The translations under genes and the position numbers were made by a program. The notes beneath the pieces were generated by a model. The model had not been told where the DNA came from. It saw nothing but the letters and a program-made list of their open reading frames with translations, and searched no databases. Shown here piece after piece: positions 55,281 to 64,000 of a stretch of DNA of 64,000 nucleotides; positions within the stretch are counted from its first letter, which is position 1; each line of letters starts with the position of its first letter. Source of the stretch: Polyangiaceae bacterium (GTDB taxonomy: Bacteria; Myxococcota_A; Polyangia; Polyangiales; Polyangiaceae); the NCBI GenBank assembly GCA_016715885.1, contig JADJXL010000015.1:620001-684000 (forward strand), in the 5' to 3' direction.

Positions 55281-57788
55281 TCAGCGTAAACGACGAACCA
55301 ATCGAAATCCCACCACCGGACGACGAATCGCTGGGCGGCCGCCGAATCGTGCTGCAGCTCGACTTTGGACCATTGTGGTCGACCACGATCCACCCTTGAT
55401 GACGCGAAAATCTGGATCGTCGCGCGCGGCTTCGTCCAGTGTCGCGCGGTTCTGAACGATGCTCGGTCCTTCGTGTTTCCAGAGATTGATACACCAATCT
55501 CGAGTATTTCCCGCCAAGCCTCGCACTCCGTAAACAGATTCATCGAACGGTTGGTCAAAAACGCTGCCGCGTGTGGCTTCAGCGGCGCTCGTATCGACGA
55601 CATTTGCAAATGTCGGGTCCATGTGATTGCCCCACGGCAAGAATCGACCATCCACGCCACGTGCGGCTTTTTCGCGTTCCAGCTCATTCGGCAAGCGCCA
55701 TGGTTTTTCCGTGCGTGCCGACAACCAGGACGCGTACGCCATGGCGTCGAACCAATCGACGACCACGACGGGCCAATCACGGCGCCAGCGGAAGCCTTCT
55801 CGATCAGGGGGCAAGGAAAAGCGCCCGGATGCATCACGAAGAAAAGCCCTTTCGACGCCTTGTTCCAACAGCGCTTGGTGGGTGCGGGGGCAACGCTGCA
55901 TTGCCTCGGCAACGCGATCATTTTCTACGAGATCGTTGAGAAAATCGAGATATTCTCCCGCCGTCACCGGAAAACGCCGCATCACGAATCCATCAAGCCA
56001 CACCCGCCGCCTAGGTAAACCATCCGCTGCTTCCGGATCCCCGCCAATCCACGAATACCCCGCCGGCACGTACACATCGTCCGGCCCGAGCTCGTTCTCG
56101 TTTGGCAGGTAAATCGGAAATGGTTCGCGATCTCCAGGCGCAACTCCATCCCAATGCCCGTCCCGTTCGATGAGCACCGGATACCGCACTTCCGCGCGGC
56201 TCGGCGCTCGCAAACGCAATAGATAACTGCCGCGCTGTAAGGGCACTTCCACGAGTGGCGTTTGTCCGAGGAGTCCCTCGGGCATCGCTACCAAACGTCT
56301 GTCTTGTAAAACGTATCGATCGACGAATACCTCGGCGCCTGGAGGATCCGTCACGAGCGTCAATCGCCCATCGCCGCGCAGAAACGCTGCGTGTTTTCCC
56401 TGATCATGAATGCGTAACAATTCTTCGGCGCGCGCTGCATCTTCATCACGATGCTCCAATTCCGCTTCCACCAACCGATTACGATAATGATCCGACAACA
56501 AAAGATGTGCTTCGGGCAATCGCGGGTCGATACTCAATGCCCCGTGTACGGCTTCGAGCCATTTCGTTTCCGCCAATGCCGCCATGCGCCCCAAACGCGA
56601 CGCTTCGTCCTCCAAATCCCACGCCGGACGCTTCTTTTCCACCGGATCGAACGGACGCAAATCATTTTGCAAGGCGCGCGCTTTGCCTCGCGCCAGGTTT
56701 TCCTCGGAACGTAGACGCGTGATTTCCGGCTCGTACGTTCGAGCTTGCGCCAACGCTTCGAGCGCCTGTTCGCGGAGACGCACGCCATCGAGCCACGCGA
56801 CGAGCTCATTCCACAATGACGCCGCGTTGGGGAATCGTTCCGTAATGTCTCGGTGCATCGCGTGTTCACAAATGACACACAATTCGTTTGGCAGGGGCAT
56901 TCGCGCCGCATCCCGCACGGCTTTGGGCGGACCCCTCAAGACGGCCATCAGCACATCTCGCGACGACGCGCCTTCATACGGCGGTTTTCCCGCGAGCAAG
57001 CAATACAATACTGCCCCCAATGCATACACGTCGCTCGCGGGACCGTGCAGCGCGAGCGCCCCGCGCGCTTGCTCGGGCGACATGTACGCAGGCGTGCCCA
57101 GAATGTCGCCGTGCTGCGTGAGCCCCGGGGTCTGATCGTCCTGAAAAACTCCGCCGGCGGGACTTTCCGTCGGACCGACTCGCCGCGCCAAACCCCAATC
57201 CATCACGAGCACTTCGCCGAACTCGCCCACCATCAGGTTTTCCGGTTTCAAATCGCGATGCACGATGCCTTGACGGTGCGCGTAAGCGACGGCTTGTACG
57301 ATACGCGTGAATGCATCGACGAGACGCCGAAACGTCCAGCCCGAGGTCGTCGTGCCAAACCCTCGAGCATCGGAAGCGTCGTGAAGCTCATCGATGACCT
57401 CGTGCAACGTTCGTCCACGAATTTCTTTCATCGTGAACCACAAGCGCCCGTCGGAAAGTTCGCCGCGATCGTGAACGGCAACGATTCCCGGATGCTGAAG
57501 CTGCGCCGTGATTCGAACTTCGGTCAAAAATCGCCGCCGAACGTGCTCCACGTCGGCATGTTCGGCATGCAAAACCTTCATCGCGACCACGCGATCGAGG
57601 AGCGTGTCGCGCACTCGACGAACCTCGCCGAAAGCGCCACGTGCAATCTCGCCGAGGTCTTCGTAACGACCCGGCAAAACGGGCCGTGCTGCGTCGGCGT
57701 GGACGACGACGCCGCTTACGACGACGTTGACGGTATCCCCTTCCGCATCGACGACGTCGACCGTTGCGTCCTCATGCAATCCGTTCAT
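55281..57788 (-). CDS. Ser/Thr protein kinase with PEGA and FGE-sulfatase domains
   Basis: An 835-residue fusion. Residues about 40-330: kinase with GEIARGAFGEVRRV, VVAMKVL, VHRDLKPENLM, then MDWGLA (DWG in place of DFG) and GTPAYMSPEQ. A helical middle is followed by a PEGA domain (LVTDPPGAEVFVDRY) and a C-terminal FGE/SUMF1-like domain (YVPAGYSWIGGDPEAAD, NTRDWC, FRVIKGGSW). There is no obvious membrane span. Such kinase-FGE fusions are known in myxobacteria. It is convergent with the caspase gene (35-base gap) and divergent from the FHA-AAA+ gene. Confidence 0.93.
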   Translation of the reverse strand: MNGLHEDATVDVVDAEGDTVNVVVSGVVVHADAARPVLPGRYEDLGEIARGAFGEVRRVRDTLLDRVVAMKVLHAEHADVEHVRRRFLTEVRITAQLQHPGIVAVHDRGELSDGRLWFTMKEIRGRTLHEVIDELHDASDARGFGTTTSGWTFRRLVDAFTRIVQAVAYAHRQGIVHRDLKPENLMVGEFGEVLVMDWGLARRVGPTESPAGGVFQDDQTPGLTQHGDILGTPAYMSPEQARGALALHGPASDVYALGAVLYCLLAGKPPYEGASSRDVLMAVLRGPPKAVRDAARMPLPNELCVICEHAMHRDITERFPNAASLWNELVAWLDGVRLREQALEALAQARTYEPEITRLRSEENLARGKARALQNDLRPFDPVEKKRPAWDLEDEASRLGRMAALAETKWLEAVHGALSIDPRLPEAHLLLSDHYRNRLVEAELEHRDEDAARAEELLRIHDQGKHAAFLRGDGRLTLVTDPPGAEVFVDRYVLQDRRLVAMPEGLLGQTPLVEVPLQRGSYLLRLRAPSRAEVRYPVLIERDGHWDGVAPGDREPFPIYLPNENELGPDDVYVPAGYSWIGGDPEAADGLPRRRVWLDGFVMRRFPVTAGEYLDFLNDLVENDRVAEAMQRCPRTHQALLEQGVERAFLRDASGRFSLPPDREGFRWRRDWPVVVVDWFDAMAYASWLSARTEKPWRLPNELEREKAARGVDGRFLPWGNHMDPTFANVVDTSAAEATRGSVFDQPFDESVYGVRGLAGNTRDWCINLWKHEGPSIVQNRATLDEAARDDPDFRVIKGGSWSTTMVQSRAAARFGGRPAIRRPVVGFRLVRRLR

Positions 57789-57902
57789 GGTGCTCGCGAC
57801 TTCGGACGAATGTACATGAACGGAGCATCGTAGAAAATAAGATAAAGGAGCCGCTGGCTCGGCGAGTTTCGTGTTTACGGAAGATGCTGGCTGCCATATC
57901 TT

Positions 57903-59387
57903 GTGTCCGTGGGCAGACTTGCTTCGACCATGGATGTTGGCACTGCGGACAGCGTTGCAGGGGCGCGTGCGAACGAGCCGCTGGTCCTTGCGCTCATGAT
58001 TGCATGGTTACCGGCGGAGCCCGAGCGTATTGGAGAAGTGGCGCTTTTCGATGACGGCGGTGGGGCGCGCATTCTTGGGCGCGGCGCGCCCGAACAGGGT
58101 GGAACCGAGCGTGTCGTGTTTTACCGGCAGCGCCCGGGATTGATCGAACGTATGCCGCCGCTTTCGAGTCCTGGTTTGTCGCGGGAACAACTGCGTATTC
58201 GTGTCGATCGCGGAAAACTGCAGATCGAAAGAATTGGTAAATGTATTTTGGAATTCGATGGACGACGCGTCGACAAGTGTTTGGTCGCTCCAGGTGATTC
58301 CTTGCTCCTCAAAGGACAGCTTTTGCTCCATTGCACGTTGCGGCCGCGGAAGTTCGAACTGCTGCACACGGCATCGCTCGAGTGCGCGCCCGTATTCGGC
58401 GCGCCGGATGCGCACGGTATCGTCGGAGAAAGCGCGGCCGTATGGCGACTTCGGGATCAGCTTGCTTGGATGGCCAAAGCCGACGGGCACACGCTCTTGC
58501 TTGGAGGCAGTGGTTCGGGCAAAGAGCTTTGTGCGCGCGCCGTGCATGCATTGTCCGCTCGTGCTCGTGGACCTTTCGTTGCTCGAAATGCCGCGACCAT
58601 TCCAGCGGGCATCGTCGATGCGGAGCTTTTTGGCAACGTAAAGAATTATCCCAATCCAGGCATGACCGAGAGGCCGGGGCTCATTGGCTCGGCTGATGGC
58701 GGGACGCTTTTTTTGGACGAAATTGGCGAATTACCGCAAAACCTTCAGGCCAATCTATTGCGTGTGCTCGACGAAGGAGGCGAATACCACAACCTCGGCG
58801 GAACGACGACGAAACGATCGAATTTTCGTCTGCTTGGCGCGACAAACCGCGATCCTGAAAGCTTGAAACACGACTTGGCGGCTCGTCTCGTTTTGCGTAT
58901 TGCCGTGCCGGGATTGGATGAAAGACGGGAAGACATACCGATGCTCGTGCGGCATTTGTTGCGCCGTGCAATGACGAAAAGCCCCGATGCGGTGGCGCGG
59001 TTTTTTACGACGAACACAAATGGTTTGCCCGAGCCGAACATTCGGGCGAGCCTCGTCGAAAAGCTGATGGCGCATGCTTACACGACCAACATTCGCGAGC
59101 TCGATGCGTTGCTCTGGCGGGCGATGTCGACGAGTGCCGGCACCGTGATCGAATGGCCCGAGGACGCACCCGCACCCAATGCAGCCGCGTCCACGCCGAC
59201 GGATCATGTCAATGACGAGCTGCCGCCCGAAATGACGGAACCGGTGAAAGAGCCTTCCGAAGCCGAGGTGCGCGAGAGCTTGGCCGTGCATGACGGAAAC
59301 ATCGTGCGGGCAGCCAAGGCGCTTGGTTTGTCGAGTAGGTACGTGCTCTATCGATTGATGCGGAAATACGGAATCGAGTCCGCGTAG
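57903..59387 (+). CDS. FHA-like AAA+ regulator lacking GAFTGA
   Basis: A 494-residue regulator. The N-terminal about 140 residues resemble an FHA domain (ARILGRGAPEQGG, SPGLSREQLRIRV). The AAA+ domain has Walker A GGSGSGKE, Walker B GGTLFLDEIGELP and GATNRD. The GAFTGA loop is absent: the region reads FGNVKNYPNPGMTERPGLIG. A Fis-type helix-turn-helix ends the protein (NIVRAAKALGLSSRYVLYRL). Without GAFTGA it may bind DNA but not open sigma-54 promoters. GTG 57903 is used; GTG 57909 and ATG 57930 are options. Confidence 0.85.
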   Translation: MSVGRLASTMDVGTADSVAGARANEPLVLALMIAWLPAEPERIGEVALFDDGGGARILGRGAPEQGGTERVVFYRQRPGLIERMPPLSSPGLSREQLRIRVDRGKLQIERIGKCILEFDGRRVDKCLVAPGDSLLLKGQLLLHCTLRPRKFELLHTASLECAPVFGAPDAHGIVGESAAVWRLRDQLAWMAKADGHTLLLGGSGSGKELCARAVHALSARARGPFVARNAATIPAGIVDAELFGNVKNYPNPGMTERPGLIGSADGGTLFLDEIGELPQNLQANLLRVLDEGGEYHNLGGTTTKRSNFRLLGATNRDPESLKHDLAARLVLRIAVPGLDERREDIPMLVRHLLRRAMTKSPDAVARFFTTNTNGLPEPNIRASLVEKLMAHAYTTNIRELDALLWRAMSTSAGTVIEWPEDAPAPNAAASTPTDHVNDELPPEMTEPVKEPSEAEVRESLAVHDGNIVRAAKALGLSSRYVLYRLMRKYGIESA

Positions 59388-59589
59388 TCGTTTCGGCATT
59401 CGGGTGATCGAATCGATGAACGGACGCATCTGCGGTTGGGAGAAGGGCCCCGTCGATCGAGCAACCTGGTCATGCGTGTCATCGAGCGCGATGAACGTCG
59501 AGCACGTCGGCGATTCGCATCAAAGGCCGATTCTGCCCGAGATTCACAGCTCGTTCGCACGGCACGTCGCGCATGGCCAGCCGCGTGCT

Positions 59590-61320
59590 ATGAGACGCGC
59601 CCGCATGCAGCGCGCACTCCCACCCTCCCAGCGCCAAACGCTCGGACGCGATGACGTCGACGTGGATGTCGTCGTGATTGGCGGAGGTGTGAACGGAACG
59701 GGCGTTGCGCGCGACGCCGCGATGCGCGGGATGCGTGTGGCCCTTTTCGAGCGCAACGACTTGGCGTTCGGAGCGAGCGGCAACAACAGCGGCATGATCC
59801 ACGGCGGCCCGCGGTACATGCTGCGAGATCCGAATGTCACGGCCACGTCGTGCCGGGATTCTGGATACATCCAAGCGATCGCGCCGCACTTGCTGTTTCG
59901 CGTGCCGTTTCTCATGCCGGCCGAAGACAAGGGCCGCATGAAAATCATGTTCGCGCTCACGGACGCGTTCTTCGAGGCGTACGACCGCTACCAGCCGCTC
60001 AAACGCGGCAAAAAGCACGCGATGCTCACGCCGGAAGAAATGCGAAAGCTCGAGCCGGGCTTGCGCGGCGACATGATCGGCGGCTTCAGCTTCGATGAAT
60101 GGGGAATCGACGGAGTACGCTTGTGCACGGCCAACGTCGTCGACGCGCACGAACGAGGTGCCCGCATTTTCGTTGGCACGACGGTCGAACGTATCGAGCG
60201 CAGGCATGATTCGGGCGAAGTCGTCGCGGTCCAATACCGCGATCGCATGACGGGACAAACCGGAAAGCTGCGCACGCACACGGTCGTCAATGCCACCGGC
60301 GCTTGGGCGCCCATCACGGCATCGCTCGGTGGAATTGCACCGAGTCGCGCGCGAGTTCGTCCGGGCAAAGGCATTCACGTCATCTACGACCGAAGGCTCG
60401 TCAACTACGCCATCACGGCGAGGACCATCGACGGGCGACAAATCTTCATTGCACCTTGGCAAAACATGAGCGTCATCGGAACGACCGACGACGACTATTA
60501 CGGAAACCTCGACGACGTCCGCGCGACCAGCGAAGAAGTCCGTTATCTCGTGCAAGGCATATCGCGCGTATTTCCCGCCATTCGCACGGCCCGCGCAATT
60601 GGCACCTACGCGGGCGTTCGTCCCACGCTGCACGCGTACGGGCCGCTCGAGGACGAGCTGTCTCGTGAGCACGCGATCGTCGATCACGCGCATCACGGAG
60701 CGCCCGGCGTGTACTCCATGATCGGCGGCAAGCTCGCAAGTTATCGCATGTTTGCCGAAGAAATGACCGACGTGCTGGCCGCTCGATTTGGTTTGTCCGT
60801 CCCATCCTCCACGCACGAAAAACCTCTCCCCGGCGGTGACGTGATCATCGATGCCGCTTCGCTTGCCGACCAGATCGCGATCGAGCCCATCGCTGCCCGA
60901 AGGCTCACGTTCCGTCATGGTTCGCGCGCGCTGCACGTTGCCGAGCGCGTGCACGCAAACCCGCGCGAAGCGTGCACGGTATGCGTGTGCGAGCCGGTGA
61001 TCGAAGCGGAGGTGCGGCACGTCGTTCGTCACGAATGGGCTCGCTCGGTCGCCGACGTTTCGCGACGCACGCGCCTGGGACTTGGAGCTTGTGGAGGGAT
61101 GCGTTGCGCCGCGCGATGTGGGCAGATCGTTGCACAAGAGCTTGGTTTGTCCCCGCAAGAGGGATTGCAGCAAGCGGCGAAGTTCCTGGTCAAACAAGCA
61201 CGCACGCGCGCCGTCGCACTCGGCCCGGAGCAAGCCCAGCAAGAGGCGCTCGCGATTGCAGCCGTGCGCGCGGAGCTCGGTGTCGACGTGCCTGCCGATG
61301 CGGAGGGTGACGCCACGTGA
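59590..61320 (+). CDS. glpA: FAD-dependent glycerol-3-phosphate dehydrogenase (GlpA-like)
   Basis: About 576 residues. The FAD motif is VVIGGGVNGTGVARDAAMRG and the following LAFGASGNNSGMIHGGPRYM is diagnostic of glycerol-3-phosphate dehydrogenases. The C-terminal about 100 residues carry a BFD-like [2Fe-2S] domain with cysteines in CTVCVCEP and LGACGGMRCAARCG, as in anaerobic GlpA. It oxidises glycerol-3-phosphate to dihydroxyacetone phosphate. The start is uncertain (ATG 59590, with 59605 and 59491 possible). It overlaps the next gene by GTGA. No separate GlpC is seen. Confidence 0.87.
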   Translation: MRRARMQRALPPSQRQTLGRDDVDVDVVVIGGGVNGTGVARDAAMRGMRVALFERNDLAFGASGNNSGMIHGGPRYMLRDPNVTATSCRDSGYIQAIAPHLLFRVPFLMPAEDKGRMKIMFALTDAFFEAYDRYQPLKRGKKHAMLTPEEMRKLEPGLRGDMIGGFSFDEWGIDGVRLCTANVVDAHERGARIFVGTTVERIERRHDSGEVVAVQYRDRMTGQTGKLRTHTVVNATGAWAPITASLGGIAPSRARVRPGKGIHVIYDRRLVNYAITARTIDGRQIFIAPWQNMSVIGTTDDDYYGNLDDVRATSEEVRYLVQGISRVFPAIRTARAIGTYAGVRPTLHAYGPLEDELSREHAIVDHAHHGAPGVYSMIGGKLASYRMFAEEMTDVLAARFGLSVPSSTHEKPLPGGDVIIDAASLADQIAIEPIAARRLTFRHGSRALHVAERVHANPREACTVCVCEPVIEAEVRHVVRHEWARSVADVSRRTRLGLGACGGMRCAARCGQIVAQELGLSPQEGLQQAAKFLVKQARTRAVALGPEQAQQEALAIAAVRAELGVDVPADAEGDAT

Positions 61321-62567
61321 GTCGGCGAGTCATCATCGTGGGTGCCGGCGTTGCGGGTTTGTCGGCGGCGTTCGCGGCACGCAAGCGCGGGCTCGACGTC
61401 ACCGTTGTCTCGGCGGGTGCTGGTGCGAGCGCGCTTGGAGGCGGCGCGGTCGACGACGTTCAGTGGGAAGCGTGGCTCTCCGCTGCGCGTACGCTCGGCG
61501 AGCCTTTGCGCACACGCGCGCTCGCCGATGATGTGCGTGCTTTTTCGGATGCGCTGGGCCTTTGGGATTTGCCTGCCGCGGATGTTCCTGCGTCGATCGT
61601 CGCCACGGCGGCTGGTCGGCTTCGTCCTGCTCGCGGGCGAGACAGGGGCCTGCTCGACCTGGGTTCGCTTGGACAAACCACGGTGCTGGTGCCGCGTGCA
61701 CCGCGGGCTGGATGGGATGCCGACGCGCTTGCATCGACGCTCGAAAGCGAATTTTTGGCGCGCCGTGCAGGAATGCGTTTCTTGCCGGTGGATGCGCCTG
61801 TCCTGCGTTTCGTGGACGAAGCGCGCATCAGCGATGCCGACCTAGCCATGCGTCATGACGAACCCGCGCGGCTCGGATGGCTCGCAGATCGCTTGCGTGA
61901 GCTCGTTGCAGATGCACGTCGTCACGCTTCGGTTTCCGCGGTGCTTCTGGGTTCGTGGCTTGGGGCGGATCGCGAACGAGCGACGGAGCTGTCATCGCAC
62001 GTGGGAGTGCCCGTGGGTGAAGTGCTCGTGGGTGTGGGATCGCCGGCCGGATTGCGGTTCGAGGCTGCGCAGCGAAGGCTCCTCGAACGGCTCGCCGTGA
62101 AGGTCGTTGCGGGTCGAGTTGCGGTGCTCCGTCGCGCGGGTGAGCGCTTCGAGCTGATGCTGGTGGACGACGATGCGAGCGTCGTGGCGGATGCCGTGGT
62201 GCTTGCGATGGGAGGCATCGCAGCAGGTGCCATCGTGTATTCGCCGCCTGAGCAGCGCGCGGGTGAGGACCTTCCATCCGAGGTTTCGCCATCGTTTGCG
62301 CTTGCGATCGACACGACCGACGTGCCCATCAGGCTTGCAGCCGGAAGCGACCGCATCGATGCCGGCGGATCGATTTTTGGTCCCGCGCTGGATACGACCG
62401 CGTGGCCTTCCGGCATGCGTCCATCGGCGCTCGAATCGGTGGGCATCGTGGCTCCGGATGGAGTGGTTTGGCCGGGCATTCGAGCAGCGGGAGACGTCGT
62501 CGCGGGAAAGCGGCGCACGGTGCTCGAAGCCGTGGTTTCGGGGCTTCGAGCGGGACAAACCGTTTGA
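61317..62567 (+). CDS. glpB: GlpB-like FAD protein
   Basis: A 416-residue flavoprotein beginning with VIIVGAGVAGLSAAFAARKRG. The rest matches the anaerobic glycerol-3-phosphate dehydrogenase subunit B pattern: SALGGGAVDDVQW early, VLAMGGIAAGAIVYSP, and at the end GIRAAGDVVAGKRRTVLEAV. It would pass electrons from GlpA toward the membrane. Start GTG 61317 overlaps the glpA-like stop. It ends 7 bases from the convergent protease gene. Confidence 0.8.
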   Translation: MSRRVIIVGAGVAGLSAAFAARKRGLDVTVVSAGAGASALGGGAVDDVQWEAWLSAARTLGEPLRTRALADDVRAFSDALGLWDLPAADVPASIVATAAGRLRPARGRDRGLLDLGSLGQTTVLVPRAPRAGWDADALASTLESEFLARRAGMRFLPVDAPVLRFVDEARISDADLAMRHDEPARLGWLADRLRELVADARRHASVSAVLLGSWLGADRERATELSSHVGVPVGEVLVGVGSPAGLRFEAAQRRLLERLAVKVVAGRVAVLRRAGERFELMLVDDDASVVADAVVLAMGGIAAGAIVYSPPEQRAGEDLPSEVSPSFALAIDTTDVPIRLAAGSDRIDAGGSIFGPALDTTAWPSGMRPSALESVGIVAPDGVVWPGIRAAGDVVAGKRRTVLEAVVSGLRAGQTV

Positions 62568-62574
62568 GGACGAA

Positions 62575-63909
62575 TCAGTTGGCTGGTTTGATGCCCGCGC
62601 GTTCGAGCAGCAGCTTGTAGCCCGTAGCGAGCGTGAAGTCGGTCCCTGTCGCGGGGTTCGTCGGTACGTCACGCGAGGGCCCGGAGTCGTTTTCGGGCGC
62701 TTTGACGACCGTGCCTTGTGTCGTGCCTTGGGGCCTCGCTCCGGCACCGGCTTCCGCAGGCAGGTGACCATTGATGTCGCTCTCGCGCACGACCTCTCCA
62801 ACTTGAACTGGCTTGGCAGGTGCGATCAGCACATCGGGCAAGATGCCTTGTGCCTGGATCGCTCGACCGTTCGGTGTGTAGTACCGCATCGTCGTCAGGC
62901 GCATGCCCGTTCCGCCTGGCAAGTCGAAAATTGTCTGGACAGACCCCTTGCCGAACGTTTGAGTGCCAACGATGAGCGCGCGTTTGTTGTCCTGAATCGC
63001 TCCGGCGAGCAGCTCCGAGGAGCTGGCGGAGTATTCGTTCACGAGCGTCACGATGGGCAGCGACGCTAGTGATCCTCCTGCGGATGCTCGTTGTTCGTCG
63101 ATGATTTTTCCGCGATGGCGTGTGGAGTAGATCCCTCCGGAGTCGATCATTTCGTCGGCGACGGCTTGGGCTTCGTCGATGAGCCCGCCGGGGTTGTTGC
63201 GCACGTCGAGCAGCACGCCGCGCAGCGGTCGCGCGTTTTCTGCGCGCAATTTCGCAGTGGCTCGAAGCAGCTCGTCGTGCGTGCCTTCTTGGAACTGGCG
63301 AATGCGCAGGTAGGCGATGTCGTTGTCGAGCCGTTTTCCGACGACGCTGACGACGTGGATTTCTTCGCGCGTGAGCTCGGCGTGGATCGGGTCGGTTTGT
63401 CCTGTGCGACGCAGCGTGATGTGCACGCGCGTTCTGATGGGCCCGCGCATCATGGCGATGATCTTGTCGACGCGTTCGCCGCGGACGGGTTTGCCTTCGA
63501 TCGCAACGATTTCGTCGCCTGGCTTGATGCCGGCGCGGTCGGCGGGCGATCCTTCCATCGGAGCGAGCACGGTCACGCGTTCGTCGCGAAAGTCGACTTC
63601 GATGCCGATTCCAGCGAATTTGCCCGTCGTATCGCTTTGAAAGAGGGCGTACTCCTTGGCATCCATGTAGGCGGAGTGCGGGTCGAGCTCGGCGACCATG
63701 CCTTTGATGGCGCCGTCGATGATTTTCGTGCGCTGAGCGGGATCGACGTGATGATTTTCGACGAGAACCAGCGCCCAAGCGAGTTGATCGAACGGGTTGT
63801 AGGGGCTTTGGGACTGGGTTGTGGCGTGCACGGCTTGGGTCGTGATCGCGCCTCCGGCGAAGGCGGCGAGGACGAGGCCTGCGGTGCGGAGCCAACCGTT
63901 TTTGCGCAT
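62575..63909 (-). CDS. ctpA: S41 C-terminal processing peptidase
   Basis: A 444-residue exported Ser protease. The N-terminus has a signal/anchor (LRTAGLVLAAFAGGAITT). A PDZ domain lies at about residues 95-165 (FAGIGIEVDF, GSPADRAGIKPGDEIVAIEGK). The S41 core follows, with the catalytic Ser in NEYSASSSELLAGA and Lys in GTQTFGKGSVQ. Such proteases trim or degrade periplasmic proteins, including cell-wall enzymes. The C-terminal Pro/Thr-rich tail (RPQGTTQGTVVKAPEND) is unconserved. Confidence 0.94.
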   Translation of the reverse strand: MRKNGWLRTAGLVLAAFAGGAITTQAVHATTQSQSPYNPFDQLAWALVLVENHHVDPAQRTKIIDGAIKGMVAELDPHSAYMDAKEYALFQSDTTGKFAGIGIEVDFRDERVTVLAPMEGSPADRAGIKPGDEIVAIEGKPVRGERVDKIIAMMRGPIRTRVHITLRRTGQTDPIHAELTREEIHVVSVVGKRLDNDIAYLRIRQFQEGTHDELLRATAKLRAENARPLRGVLLDVRNNPGGLIDEAQAVADEMIDSGGIYSTRHRGKIIDEQRASAGGSLASLPIVTLVNEYSASSSELLAGAIQDNKRALIVGTQTFGKGSVQTIFDLPGGTGMRLTTMRYYTPNGRAIQAQGILPDVLIAPAKPVQVGEVVRESDINGHLPAEAGAGARPQGTTQGTVVKAPENDSGPSRDVPTNPATGTDFTLATGYKLLLERAGIKPAN

Positions 63910-64000
63910 GGATCGACGATAGCAGCCCGAGGGAAAGATCCACGGGTTTGACCGAGAGAGAGCCGACGTTGGGCGGGATCACTCGATGGGGCAAAAGTCT

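Noticed and set aside
55255..55283. Short inverted repeat TGAGGC/GCCTCA after the caspase gene as a terminator
   Set aside because: Only six pairs with a long loop, overlapping the end of the kinase gene; too weak to call.
59479..61242. A 587-codon open frame on the minus strand
   Set aside because: Antisense to the glpA-like gene; no recognisable family.

Overview
The window is about 64 kb of GC-rich DNA that looks like a myxobacterial chromosome, probably of the Polyangiales. This is inferred from content: Ser/Thr kinases fused to other domains, FHA-type AAA+ regulators, many lipoproteins with Gly/Ser/Thr-rich linkers, a sensorless chemoreceptor, sigma-54-type promoters and long ATGA-overlapping gene strings. 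Almost every base is coding; about 53 protein genes and one tRNA are supported. No insertion sequence, phage, plasmid or CRISPR array was seen.

Layout. 0-7.5 kb: the end of a chemosensory operon (cheA 3' end, cheW, a soluble receptor with no sensor domain, a HEAT-repeat protein, cheR, cheB). 7.6-10 kb: a Nudix hydrolase, NDH-2, tRNA-Ser(GCT) and a MITE-like palindromic element. 10-18 kb: a response regulator, a large membrane protein, a bidirectional hairpin, and a MoxR / DUF58 / transglutaminase operon. 18-25 kb: a UbiA-type prenyltransferase, a CPBP protease, a nucleotidyltransferase, a START-like protein, an S49 protease fused to a barrel-like domain, and a pseudo-ABC ATPase that has lost its P-loop. 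25-38 kb: an SDR, a methyltransferase-like lipoprotein, a VWA-FHA protein, surface lipoproteins, an EptA-like alkaline phosphatase-superfamily membrane enzyme, an FHA-GAF sigma-54 activator divergent from a Ser/Thr kinase, and two copies of a palindromic repeat. 38-50 kb: a carotenoid oxygenase, prepilin peptidase, an FGE-like lipoprotein, a degenerate histidine kinase, a pseudokinase-like lipoprotein, an alpha/beta hydrolase, a PD-(D/E)XK-like protein with 27-bp tandem repeats, and an aconitase-family enzyme with its swivel domain first. 50-64 kb: an FAD enzyme with a glycosyltransferase, the caspase/pore-former locus, a kinase-FGE fusion, an FHA-AAA+ regulator, glpA/glpB-like genes and a C-terminal processing protease.

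The most interesting locus is 52.6-55.2 kb. A caspase-like protease (His141/Cys192) is divergently transcribed from an aerolysin-like (ETX/MTX2-type) pore-forming protein that has no signal peptide. The 336-bp gap holds a sigma-54-type -24/-12 promoter facing each gene, with TGTGCGCAC palindromes between them. This arrangement resembles the known bacterial caspase-gasdermin suicide systems but uses a different pore fold and an inducible promoter pair. It is proposed as a candidate cell-death or predation module. Nothing here proves function.

Start codons were moved from the longest open frame wherever overlaps, ribosome-binding sites or signal peptides argued for it; these choices are stated per gene.
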